From Neodontobutis hainanensis (taxonomy: Eukaryota; Chordata; Actinopteri; Gobiiformes; Odontobutidae), in contig JALDNG010000023.1 of NCBI GenBank assembly GCA_024349245.1, positions 682,001-746,000 of the forward strand: 64,000 bases of DNA. The letters run 5' to 3'. Of the stretch, positions 11,001 to 23,200 are shown one piece after another; the stretch's first letter is position 1; each line of letters begins with the position of its first letter. A program made the translations under genes and the position numbers. Under the pieces are notes generated by a model, which saw nothing but the letters and a program-made list of their open reading frames with translations, was not told the origin of the DNA and ran no database searches.

Positions 11001-14000
11001 ACTAAAGCCACTTGGGAAGGATTAGTAGGATAAAAACAAATTAATTTACCAGCATCTTATAGTGCACAGTGACACTGAGCACACTGGCTCTTTCATCATT
11101 ATTTAAGCTCATTAAATAATCAAATGAGGTCAGTGGTATCCAAGTGGATTATTTTTTGCCCACACAATGGCATCAGTACTTACTGTGCAATAGCCCTGAG
11201 ATTGGACAGCAGGTACTCGGAGACTGTAGGAATGAGCTGTTTGGCGGTATCATCAAGTAAGTCACACTCCAACACATACAGAACTCCATGAAGAGCTCCC
11301 ATTCGGCTGGGCAGATGGGTGCTGCGAAGAGTTGCCTCTAACAGGCGACACACCGGCTCTGCTATTGCTTTATCCTGGAAATGTACATAGTTATTATATA
11401 AATCTTTAAGAGTACCGATTAACAGTGTCACAGTAGGCTTACCATGCCCAACACAGCAGCAGCCTTGCAGATTGCTGGTACCAGGTACTGATTTAGGATT
11501 TCATCTTCTGGTGGGTGGAGTTTTTGCAGTTCCATCAAGGTGGAGAACATCATGTCAAACTGATTCCTCTCAGTGAAGAGATCCGACACTGCCAGCAGCT
11601 ACAGAACAGAATACAAAGGCATGTGTGAACATTGTCTCTGTTGGAGTAGGATATACCCTTTTGTCCATTTTCCTCCTATATGTATTATTTTATGGGGGTT
11701 GCATTAGTTCAGTTTAATCTAGACCAATATTTCTTTTTCGTGGACCAAAGATATGCTAATTGTTCAAACCAGATCTGCTGGGCCTTTTACATCTTTGAAT
11801 TTGGTTTTGATAAAATGAAAAAGCCTGAAGGGCCAGGAGCAAGCCAAGAGAATAATGCACTTTATCTTTTGAATATACTTTAAAGTTGTACTGTAACACC
11901 TGTATGACTGATATGATGTTTTAAACACTTACTGATCGGACAACTTCACTGATTAGTATAGTAGGGGTTCTTCTGTTGTTTGGTGAGCCTGGGATGAGCC
12001 ACTGACTGTAGAGCTCGAGAAGGAACTGGGAACATGAATGAATGTCTACTCCTGCACGGTGCTTCCTGAGAGAACAGAAAAAAAAAAAAAACACTGTAAT
12101 GTGTATGCTTGTTTTTGTGTTAAAATCAGCTAAAGCACAAAGCACTATCCACATGCATTGTTATTGTTTACCTTGAATTTATAGGAGATATTGGTGGGGA
12201 TGTGGGCGCTGGAGTGTCCGCTTCATCTTCTTCATCTTCACCCCATTCTTCCTCTCTGAGCGGAGTGATGTTGTTGCCGAGCCACACTGAATGGATTGAT
12301 ACCTGAAAGGACAAAGTGTTTTACAAAAGCAAACAAAAAAAGATTACCTTACTAATAAACATGTTTACCTGTCCCAATTTGTAGTCCATGTTACCCATTT
12401 CCCGCTCTGTGTTAATCTGCAGCAACAGTTTTTCATGGCTGATCAGTGTACCTGCTGAAACACCGATATGAGAAAAACTTAAGTGTTCTATTCACATACA
12501 CAAATTAAGCCCCTGTAAATATTATATTACCAGCAGAGGCTGCAGAGAGCGAGGGCACAGGGTCCCAAGCGTGGTAGGGATGGTGTGTGTGAACATTGTC
12601 CCTCTTTGACACAAGAGCTTGGATCTCCCGCTCCACTTCACCCCTGATTACCGCAAGCTTTCTTCCAAACCTTTGAAAGCAAAGATTTAGCCATAGAACA
12701 AATGTCTAACATAAAAAAAAGGTGGCATGTAAATACAATATTATTAATAATAATAATAATAATAATGTAAAGTACTTATATAGCACCTTTCAAGATAATT
12801 AAAGACACTTTACATATCCATTATTCATTCACTCCACAGTCACACACTGGTGGTGGTCAGCTGCATCTGTAGCCACAGCTGCCCTGTGGCAGACAGATAG
12901 AGGTGTGGCAGCCATTTTGCGCCTACGGACTCTCCGACCATCACCAAAAATTATCACATTCATACACAAGGAGGGTTAAGTGTCACTATTAACTGTGGGG
13001 AAAGCGGGAATCGTAGCGCCAACCTTCGGGTTATAGGATGACTGCCATACCACTGAGCCATTGCGCCCCAAGTGGCTAAACATAACTGCATATTTACCGT
13101 GTCTCAAGTGCCTTAAGGCTCTTGTTGCGGGGCTGCTGTTCCAGACAGCTGACAGCAGGGTTTCCAGCAGTAGGCAGTGTCATAGCACTCAGCACCAGGC
13201 TTGTAATGGCTTGAACTGCCAGCACATTTAACTGTGTCCGCTCCAGGTCCTCCTAAATAAAAAGGAGCAAAAAACATTCACCTAATAACCAGATGTGCTA
13301 TTTTCACTCTTATTTTTAGTGGAGAAAATAGTAGTAGTTTTAAAAATTTAGCAGCCCAATGTCAAATTTCAAAAAAGGAATAATCCTGCCCATCCCATTC
13401 TTTGCAAATAATCTTTATCTATAGTGGAAAAAATTAGTAACTGTTGAAAAAACATATTACAGCTATTATAAAAGGCAAGGGTATATTTCCAACATATTCA
13501 TGCCTAACCTCCTGCTGCGTCTCCTCTTCCTGATCCATAGAGATAGGTTGGGTGACCAGCACCCCCAGAAGGGTGGCCCATGTCTCTTCAAACTGAGTCC
13601 TACTGCTCCAGCCTAAACAGAGCATTGTATAAGTGAACACTTTAATGACTGGTGGGTAACATCTATATAGCATGCACGTAATTCTATACCCAATGTGTTG
13701 ATGCGGTAAAGAAACTCTCTGAAGACATCCTTTTCCTGCAGGAAGTCAACAGGAAGCTCAGGCAAGGTTGTGCCAAACTCTCCTCCTGGCTGAGGGGACC
13801 AGCCCAACTTCCAGACCTAAAAAACAATTAAAACCATGAATATACAGACCGTTTTGCTGTTTGGAACATACACCTGCATAGTCATTTGTCCAGATACAGA
13901 CCAATGGAGGTACACGGGTGTAGCTGTTAACCAGAGGCAGTCGAGACAGACTGATCACAATATTGCGCAAAGTTGGAGTAAGAAAAGCTGGGATTGCACT

Positions 14001-14280
14001 GTTTCTAGGGTGACCCAAGGCAAGGATGTTTCGTAGACCTTCTACCAGCTCTGCCATTATCTCGCATGATCGCCATTCACAAAGGTCTGCAAACAACAAC
14101 GGTATAAAACCTTCAGAATATCTGAGCTAAAAGAATACCAAATGCAAGAGCACCAAATTCTTTCCCAAATTGGATGCTTACGGTCAGCATAAGGTGAATC
14201 CACTTGGTCCCCATCAGCCTCTCTCTCTGCCTTTGTCTTTTTCTCTGTATACAGTAGCTGATCACCAGGCCTCACTGCCA
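8019..14280 (-). CDS. htt: htt exons 51-67 (C-HEAT and stop)
   Basis: Exons: 14182-14280, 13902-14086, 13690-13816, 13509-13612, 13098-13252, 12531-12670, 12369-12454, 12172-12302, 11933-12065, 11443-11598, 11184-11374, 10826-10940, 10525-10738, 9196-9304, 8861-9023, 8326-8486, 8019-8232. Nearly invariant blocks are PAFLTPTLRNIVISLSRLPL, SRTQFEETWATLLGVLVTQP, VDIHSCSQFLLELYSQWL, GALHGVLYVLECDLLDDTAK, IYHCVLRGLERLLLSEQLSR, SPHRAMAALGLMLTCMYTG, DSESIIVAMERVSVLFDR, MVRDWVLLSLSNFTQRTPVA and VDVNLFCLVAMDFYRHQI. An acidic run (EEEWGEDEEDEAD) lies in exon 58. The stop TGA is at 8019-8021. Confidence 0.95.
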
Positions 14281-17200
14281 CTAAAAGCAAACAGAGGTAT
14301 TTAAAGAAAAAATCAAATCAATATGTTTAAATCTTTAAGATGACTAATAGAATAATTTCCTTTATTTAACCAGGCAATATCCTCATTGAGATTAAAAATT
14401 TCTATTCCAAGCGTGACCTGGCCAAGATGACAGCATTACATACAGTTTCTGTCAAATACAATACATTATCAAACACAAATATAACATTATTTAGACGCAA
14501 TAGTTACAAAATAGTTTCTGCAAGTATAAAAACAGTTACATTTACCAAGCTAATTGATTTCACGCTTCTTTAGAAAAGATTTAAATTCTCCTAAAGTAAC
14601 CAGTTAAGATAGAGTTAAGTGCTTTTGCAGGTCATTCCATGCACATTTCATTCTGACTTTAGGAACCACCAGTATCAGTATGTTCTTCTGAGAACGCAGA
14701 TCATACTGTTGTTGTTTTTTTAGAAGATAATCAGATACATTAATAAAAAGGATATCACCGTAATCCAATAAAGGTAAAAAAGTTGCAGAAATTAAACATT
14801 CCCTTGTATAAATGAGAAACAGGATTTGTTTCTGAAAAGAAAACTGAGCTTTAACTTCAGTTTACGTACAATATGTTGCTTGAAGGACAGACTTTGATCA
14901 ATAACAAAGCCCAAATATTTGTAAGATGAGACCTAAAACATTCCATACCTGCAACAATGATAAGGCGCAAACAATGGATTAGGGAGCAAGTATGTGTGGT
15001 GTACTCTGGAGTAGAGAGCTTGTTCCAGACGCAGGGCTGTTGTAGGGCGAGACACAAACAGGACAAAGCCCATTGGAGGTCCACACTAAGAGGCAACTGG
15101 TCCTGCAGCAGACGCCAAACAATCACCTGGGCAAAGAATCATATACACCAGAGAATTTTCAAAACAGTGTGTTAACACAATGTGAGGACTAACTTAAAAT
15201 GAATAGGCTACTAATGTATTCACACATGTATTTCACATATTCAGAATTTTATAATTATGTAAGCAGCTAAAAAAATAAATTTAAAAAGGTAATTTACCTC
15301 AGTGGCAGTACAGGTAAAAGCAGTGATAAGATGCTCCTTTTCAGGGGGGATATGAAGTGAGGAAGGCAGCTGACTCACATTTAACAAGTACTGGGACAGA
15401 GCTCTACAAAGTGCCAAAACTCTGTGAAAGAAACCTGCCTCATCTGAAAAACACACATGGCAGTTACAGTACAGTAATGTCAACTTTCTAACGTGTTTTA
15501 AAATAATTCTGACAAATATTGAAACTGGAGAACAATTTGAAGTGGCCAATTGCCAAAACAATCTTAAACATGTTACCATAGACAGTGGCTAGACTTTCCC
15601 AGTAGGGCTGTGGCTGGGAAGGAGGCAGGAAAGACTGGTGTGGGACAGGAAGCGACTGGGTGACCTCGGCAAGTTGATCTATGGTGACCTGCAAGGCTGT
15701 CTCCAACAAAAGTGATCCCTGACTCCGTGTTAACCGCTGCATTCCCAAACTTAAACATGTACAAAGCAGGCTTAGATTGAACTCCTGAGAAAAGAAAAGC
15801 ACAGACCATTTTGACATGAGATGTTAATAATCCCACTTCATAAAATTAAATCAATGGTCAACACAAAATTAATTGTCACCTTGCAACTCATGATGTTCAA
15901 AAGGTCAGCTGGAGGTAGTTTGGTGAGAAGTTCAGTTGTCTCCAACAAAGAAACATCTCCACGAAGACAGCACTGTGACTTCACTAGGGCAACATACCAT
16001 TCCTACCAAAAAATACATTTTAATATTAAAAAAGTTTGCCTACATTTTGAGATAGTGTGACTATTTTTCTATCTATTAAACAAAATGGTATACTAGTGAA
16101 GTAATGACAGTGTATCTTAAGGCCAATTCACACTGCACCCACTGCAGCATTAGAAATTAGCAACTATTATTGCATGCAGCAAAGCACAACCTTATCACTA
16201 GAGACCACTGTTGTATTTTATGGCATCACATTAATGTTGCTTGATGAATGATACTTACTAAGATATACATACTAATCAGAAACAGGTGGATCTGGTGAGA
16301 ATTTGCCCTTACCTTATCGGGAATGACCAGCTCTGGAGCGGGAGGGGGGTTACCATCTAAGGGGTGTGATGTCACAGGTGCGATTGGGCTGCTGGTGTCA
16401 GCAACGGTAGCTCGAAACCTGTCCAGAAGGGAGTAGAACCTCTGGTGCCTGGGGCAGAAAAAAAGGGGCATAAAGAAAAAAATTATGCTAGAATTATACA
16501 GTATCCCAGATAATCAGAGTGTAGACAACCTAAAGCATTGTGTTTCAGTTACCTCTGAGCCAACCCACTAGTCTGGAGATATTCCTGGATCCTGTCTAGC
16601 TCTTCCACAGGGAGCTGAGCTATACTGTTCTAGAGAGTGCAAGAAAAAAAAGAAAAAATATGTATTTACAGTATATAGCCCCTGGAGTAAAGATCACAGG
16701 TGAGACATCTGATAGCCAACACTGTACCTGTAGTGTTTCTGCGAGCAGCATCTCTACCCTGCGGCAGGCCAGGGTATCCACCATGCGAGCCAAAACCCGG
16801 AAGGGGGTACCGAGTAGCTTGTCTACATAGAGCATCAGCAGGGAGCCTGACTGACTCAAATGGATCCCTTCCAGACACTGTAGTGTTTTCTTTAACATTG
16901 TAGGCTACAATAATGATGTTCCAAAGAGACAATGATAGAGTAGTTACAAAGAAGGTACAAAGTTTAACTCAACAAAGTTGGATGGTTTGCATTTTTACCG
17001 TAGAGAGATTGTCACAGCGTGACTGGATAGCCTGAATAAAGAGCCCACTGGCGGCTGAGTTGCGATGCACAGCACTGATAAAATCCTGCACTGGAGGCTC
17101 ATGGGAAAGACTGATGAGGTCTCGGACATGATTTACAATCAGCCAAGTTAGATGCTCCGAGTCATGGAGGTTTTGACACTGAGAAGGTAAGGGGTGGAAA

Positions 17201-20200
17201 GTATAAACCTTTAAAATGTAAAGTAACTGGACAAAATAAACTATTAAAAGGGATTAAACAGTAATGGTTCTCACCACATAGTCACAGAAAAGTATGAGGG
17301 CTCCCCTTCGTACAATCTCTCTATTGACCAAAGCTAACCGTGACTCGGGCTTGTCCTCTTCCCCTTCACCTGACGAGCGAGGACTCAACAGTTTTGTGCA
17401 GGAGAGACTTTGTCTTCTAAGAAAAAGAGCAAGAGAGAACAAAATAATAGAAATACAGAGTCCTTAAATCCATATCTATTCATTATAAAACTGCATCCCA
17501 ACGTAGCACTCATGTATGTTGGACTATTATATGCATAAAATCTGCACAGGTATTATGATTCACTCTTGTATCATCTCATACCTAGGGGTCTGGTGCACCT
17601 CTGTCCACCATGAGTAGTTGGTGTAGTTGATAATAAGCAGAACCTGGCACCAAAGCAGCACTAGGGAGGGGTGGGTAGTGATGAGGCTTTGCACCATGCT
17701 GTTCAATCCCTCCAAATGGTAGAACTGACTGTCATCACAAGCAGGCTGTGAACCTCCACTTTCACCCTTCAGGAGCCGTGTGGCAGCCGCTGTGATCCTG
17801 CGAAACATGCCTGGAAATGGTTGAGATGAGATAAGATAAACATGTGAAAATGTTTTAATTACAATGTTAATGTTTTTACCGTGATTAATGCTCACCACTT
17901 TTAAAAACATGTATGAGACACATTAGCAAAGTGCCAAGCTGCTGGCAATAAAAGGTATGTTGTTGTTCAGTGATGTCCACTTTAACTTGGCGGGTTGAAA
18001 TATCATCAAGCAACACTCCTACCAGCTGCAGCAGGAACCTGCACAAACAGAAATGTAAGATAGATTAAAAGGCAATAATAGATTGGAGCAGGAGCGCAAC
18101 AAAGAAGTGTAACAGGGCATATAAAATGTTTCCCCTAGATGCATAAAATAAATGCATCCACTAACCTGGCAAAGGTTTCCTCTGGAAGAGCTTTTGGGGC
18201 ATCTTCATTATGTTCCTGGCAACCAAGTGTTTCAGCCAGTGGGTCATTTGGGGAGAGACTTTGCTGATGTAGCTGTTGAATGGTTTGGCATGAGAGGAGA
18301 TTGGGGGACAGGGAGAGCTCATGTATGCGTGACAGAACAATATCTTCTGTTGACTGAGACACAAGTACCCTCAGGACTGCCAGGATACCCGACACCCACA
18401 ACTGCACTGTGGCTACCGACATCTGGAGGAGCAGAAGTAGGAAATATCAGTCTGACTTTAATACATGTCTGGCAGATTAGGTAATCAGCAGAGTTCAAGT
18501 CAATGTCTCACCATAGTAACAGGAGTGGTGAACATACTCTTGAGTAGCATGTCTACAGGTCTCAGAGAGGAGGGTGCAACGGTTTCAAAGAGTGTATTCA
18601 GTACTCCCAATGCCTCGGGAGAGTCTAAATGCATCTGTAGGGCCATAAATCAAACATGTTGTTAGATCACATATTACAAATATTTTTGGCAATAAATGTA
18701 AATCACAAACACTACCTGCTGCTTTGCAATCATTGGAAGAATGACGTCTGCAATCTGTCGGGACAATCGCTTCCACTTGTCCTCATTTTCCTTGTGACAT
18801 TGTTGCAGCACAAGTATAAACATCTCCAAGACCTACAGTATAAATAGAGACTTGTGTGAGAGAAAGAAAAAACGTATGGCAAGGAAACAGATGAGTGCAT
18901 TGTTGTACCTGATGGTACTGTATGAGCCTGAGCAACATGGAAACAACTACTTCTTTCTGTGTATCAAGCTCTTTGCCCGCATCTGCTTTGTTGGAGCCCC
19001 TCAAAACAAAAAGGTCATGGACGATAGGTTGTAATGCAGGGATTGCTATGGAAATATAAAAAAATAAATAATAAATTTGAGTGAAATTTGCAACATTTTA
19101 TTTCTGTTTATCAAAGTGATATTTATCTCACCATGGATCACAGGTTTTATGCCACTGGCCATTATACCATCACATAACTGGATGATCTTAGGAATGCTGA
19201 TTATTTGCTTGGAGTGGTAACGTTCATAAGACAGCAGCACAAGGAAGAAGAAAATTTTTGGAATGATGGCATTTGAATCCCTACAAAGAAAAATACATGT
19301 TCAGTGTCACTGTAATCAATGTATACAAAAGCTCAAGCCCTACAGAAAATAGCCTGCAAGATACGTTTGCTTCTGAAATTAATGTTTTACGCAGAAAAAA
19401 AACAACTTACCTAAACTGGCCAACTTCTATGTATTCAATCTGCTTTAGGACAAAGCCTATGAACACCTGAAACAACATTTTCCAAATCAAATTGCAGCCA
19501 CTAACCATGGTTTGTACAGTGACAGATTTGCACTTAAAGTTACGCAGGGTTGCTTTAAGCTGAATGCAAGCTCTGCATGTTTGTGTCTTACCTGATCTGA
19601 ATCCAAGAGACAGTAGTTGACTCGGAGTTGTACAAGTTGGGCTAGCAGGTCCAAAACTTGTCTCTGCAGCAACACAGATGTGCTGGTGGTGTACTGCTTC
19701 AAAGCTTTTATCACCAGTGGCTCAAATAGCCTAATGTGGTTGTGTATTGCACTCTTGAAGAAAAGGGTAAATCCAAGTTTAAAATCCACCTAGTTGTAAA
19801 ACTTTTAATTTAAACAACCTTCAATTTAAGAAGCATCACACACACCTTGTCTCCTCTGTGACGTGTTGCATTAGCAATGTTGGACTTTAATTGATTTGAT
19901 GCTTTCTGCATCACATCGAACCATCTATCATGTAGGAGAAACAGGCATTACTTACATTACTTACAGTTTCAGTATGCATGTTCAAAAGTGCAGTAAAAGA
20001 ATTAATGATTGTGCTTAGCTGTAAAAAAAAAAAAAAAAAAAACCCACCCAGAGGTGTCCTGCTCATTCTCAGCCTGCACCATGTTGCGCAGGCTTGCATC
20101 AGCCAGTGCCTGGGTGAAGTGTGTATATGGAGCCATGAAGCAGTAATGGTAGAGACCAGGTCTAAGGCTGGAAGAGCCCAGGCGTAGAGCCTTGCCTTGG

Positions 20201-23200
20201 GAACGGCTGGGTCCACTCAAAACACCGTCATATTGGGAGGCCAGGTTGGTGCCAAAAAGAGTTTTCAGCAGCTGAAAATTGCATTCACAGTCTTTACAAC
20301 CAAACTCTTGCATAAATAATTAAAACAGATGTATGGGACCATCGCACAGGGAAGCCAATGTCTTTACAGGCCCTGTCGGCAGGAACCAGCCTCACTCTGT
20401 GTGGAGTCATGACAGTTACAACACACTGCTCAGTGCTGAAACCACAAAGGACTGCCACACAAATGATCAAAAAGGCAAACATATATATTAAAAAGTTAGC
20501 TAACCTGTTGTACGCAAACAGTTGACATGGTTGGCTCTCTGGAGAAGCATGATTTCAGATAGCTTAAAATTTCCTCAACACACTGATTTAAAAAAAAAAG
20601 CAAAGTAAGCAAAACAAAGTTTGTTAAAGCATGTAACCATTTTATTTATTTTTTTATAAAAGGTCTCCAGGTTACCTTGCCAATATCGTACAGAGTTGCC
20701 AGTTCCAGCAGCTGTGATAGAACATCCAATGACGAACGCAGGAAGCATCCAAACTTCTCTTGGTTATTGTGCAGATCAAGTGTAACCTAAACAAATGATC
20801 AATAAAACTACTGATGGTAAACATTTAATTACCTTGAATGATGTCTTAAAAGTGAAAACATAGTCAAATAAATATGTAACCTTGTAGTTTGTGTATGTGG
20901 CTTTCAGGACATCATAAAGCTTGAGATAAGGTGGCAGGTGGTAGAAGTTACCAAGAGTGGTTGATTTGTTGATGGCTGTTGACCCTGTGTTTTCTGCAGG
21001 TCGACCTGGTCAATAAAAAATAACTACTAACTAATGTACATTCAGACTTATGTTTGCCTGTGTTAGTGTAACGTCAACAATGTACCTGTGTTGACTTCAT
21101 TACTTTTCTTTGGGCTCATAGGCACAGCACTGGGATCGGCAACCTCTTTCTCCTTACCCTTCCTGCGGATAGGACTGAGGGAGGGGGTGTTGCTTAGGGA
21201 GGGGAGGGTGGCCTAAAAAAAAAAAAAAAGACAAGATGCAAAATTATCATTACCTGGTGGTTGTTTTAAATTCCTGCTTGAAGAAAGATACAATACATTT
21301 ACTATTTTGAAAATACTGCACCATTAATTACCTTTACAGCTGGTCCAGGTGGTGTGTCATCTAATACATGTGCGCAAATGTTGAGTATTTTCAGTACGTG
21401 AGAGAAAAGCTGATCCAAAATAGCCACAAGGGAGCGCTCTGACATTGCAGCCCAGGGTTCCTCCATCTTACTAGGGCCTGCACCGGTGTTTGAGTTAGTG
21501 CCATCCTCCTCCCCAGTCCAGGGGTTATGCATGCATTTAGGAGCTACAGCTGGGGGTGTGATTAGGAAAAAAATAAAGACATTAGCTCCATAAAAAAATA
21601 AAACTTAGAAAAGTTAACATTTAAGGCCATCTAAAAGTTGTTGATGTCACATGGTTTCAACTACACACCAGCAAGCAAATTGCCAGCAAGTAACAGTGCA
21701 TCTTGGTGAGCGGAGAGATCCAAAGGGAACCAGGCAGAGGAGAGTAAAGAGAGCACCATATTTGCCATTCCTACTGTGAGAGTTTTCTTTTCTGTGTCTG
21801 GTGCAGATGTGGTGGATGAAGAGGCTGGTGTATTACTGGACTGTGACAGACTGCACAAAAGAAAGTCCACAAGATTATCTGCTTCCTAAGTAAAAATGTG
21901 TAAAATAAAGACAGCAACAGTTAATATTCAGGTAAAGAAGTGGACAAACCTGAGGGTCCTGTCCCTGCTGCGATTCAGACTTGATCGAGAAGCAAGACTG
22001 CTACCAGAGCTAACATAACCACAGTGCCAGCCTGTGCTCCAATTGCACACTGGATAGTTTGAAGCCAGGAGGGACAATGCCTCACAGCAACCAAACTACA
22101 AAAAGAGATTATATTCATAAAATAAATAATAGATTGTAAGTTACATTAGGCCAACCTTAGTAGGAGCGAGGTCAGGCTAACAAAAGCTCACCGTAAGAGC
22201 TCTAGAGGTAGAGGTGGTAAAAGCATGTGAGACAGCAGTTATGACTCTGGACAAGTTGTTCTCCAGTGTGACATCAGGCACGGTATTTGACAGATTGTAG
22301 CCTCTGTAGATCCTAACAGGAAAAAACAAACAATTGATTTTTATGGACGCCATTGCTTTTGTTAAAATTAAAGTGATCAGGAAGAGGCAAAAGGCATCGG
22401 GGAGCAATGATCATTCTTGTCAGGGCACAGAAAAGGGAATGCCAAAAAGTCAAAAAATGGCGTAAATTCATTATGGAGGTATACATACAAAATTTGCATG
22501 TTTTTAATCAAACTTTGCAAGCATGGGGAATATGTTTTCTCAGAGATCATTAATAACAGCAATAACAACTTGTTTGTTGCAGTGAACAGATTAACAAACC
22601 CCACCCAGCTCCATTTCCTCTAGAATCAGTTTCCACCACTAAATGCAATGAGTTTGCATTGTTTTTCAACAACAAGGTTCAAGGCATTAAACATGCTACA
22701 GTCTATAGGGCATAAAACAACACTGCAACCATCTAGGAGACACTTGGTTGGGTTTACACATTTTACACCCAACAATGACAGAACAATTGAAAAAAAACTG
22801 TCTCCAGCCTGAGTTCATCCACCTGCTGCCTCAATGTTCTACCACTAGTTTTCTAAAATCAGTAATAAGCAGTTTGTTTCCACAACTCACTGAGATAGTC
22901 AATAATTCCTTACAGTCTGGAACATTTCCAATGGCCTTAAAAACTGCTGTCAGTAAGCTTCTCCTAAAGAGGAGCAGTCTTGATGCTACAGTGCTCAACC
23001 CATATCAAACCTGCCATTTTTAGGGAAAGTCATTGAAAAAGTTGTATATCAGCAACTTAATGACTTTATTACTTAATAACTGCTTTGATCCTTTTTTAGT
23101 CAGGATTCAGGCCCATCACAGACTGAGACTGCACTTATCAAAGTCACAAATGACATCTGTCTGAACACTGACGCGGGCAAAGTCTCTGTCTTAGTTCTGT

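Noticed and set aside
13000..13073. tRNA gene on the minus strand
   Set aside because: Box-like motifs are present but the cloverleaf is imperfect and the sequence runs into a SINE body and microsatellite tail.
21851..21888. Longer version of htt exon 25 starting near 21888 (reading VDFLLCSLSQ)
   Set aside because: It breaks frame with exon 24. The acceptor TTTTGTGCAG at 21851 keeps the frame and has a better pyrimidine tract.
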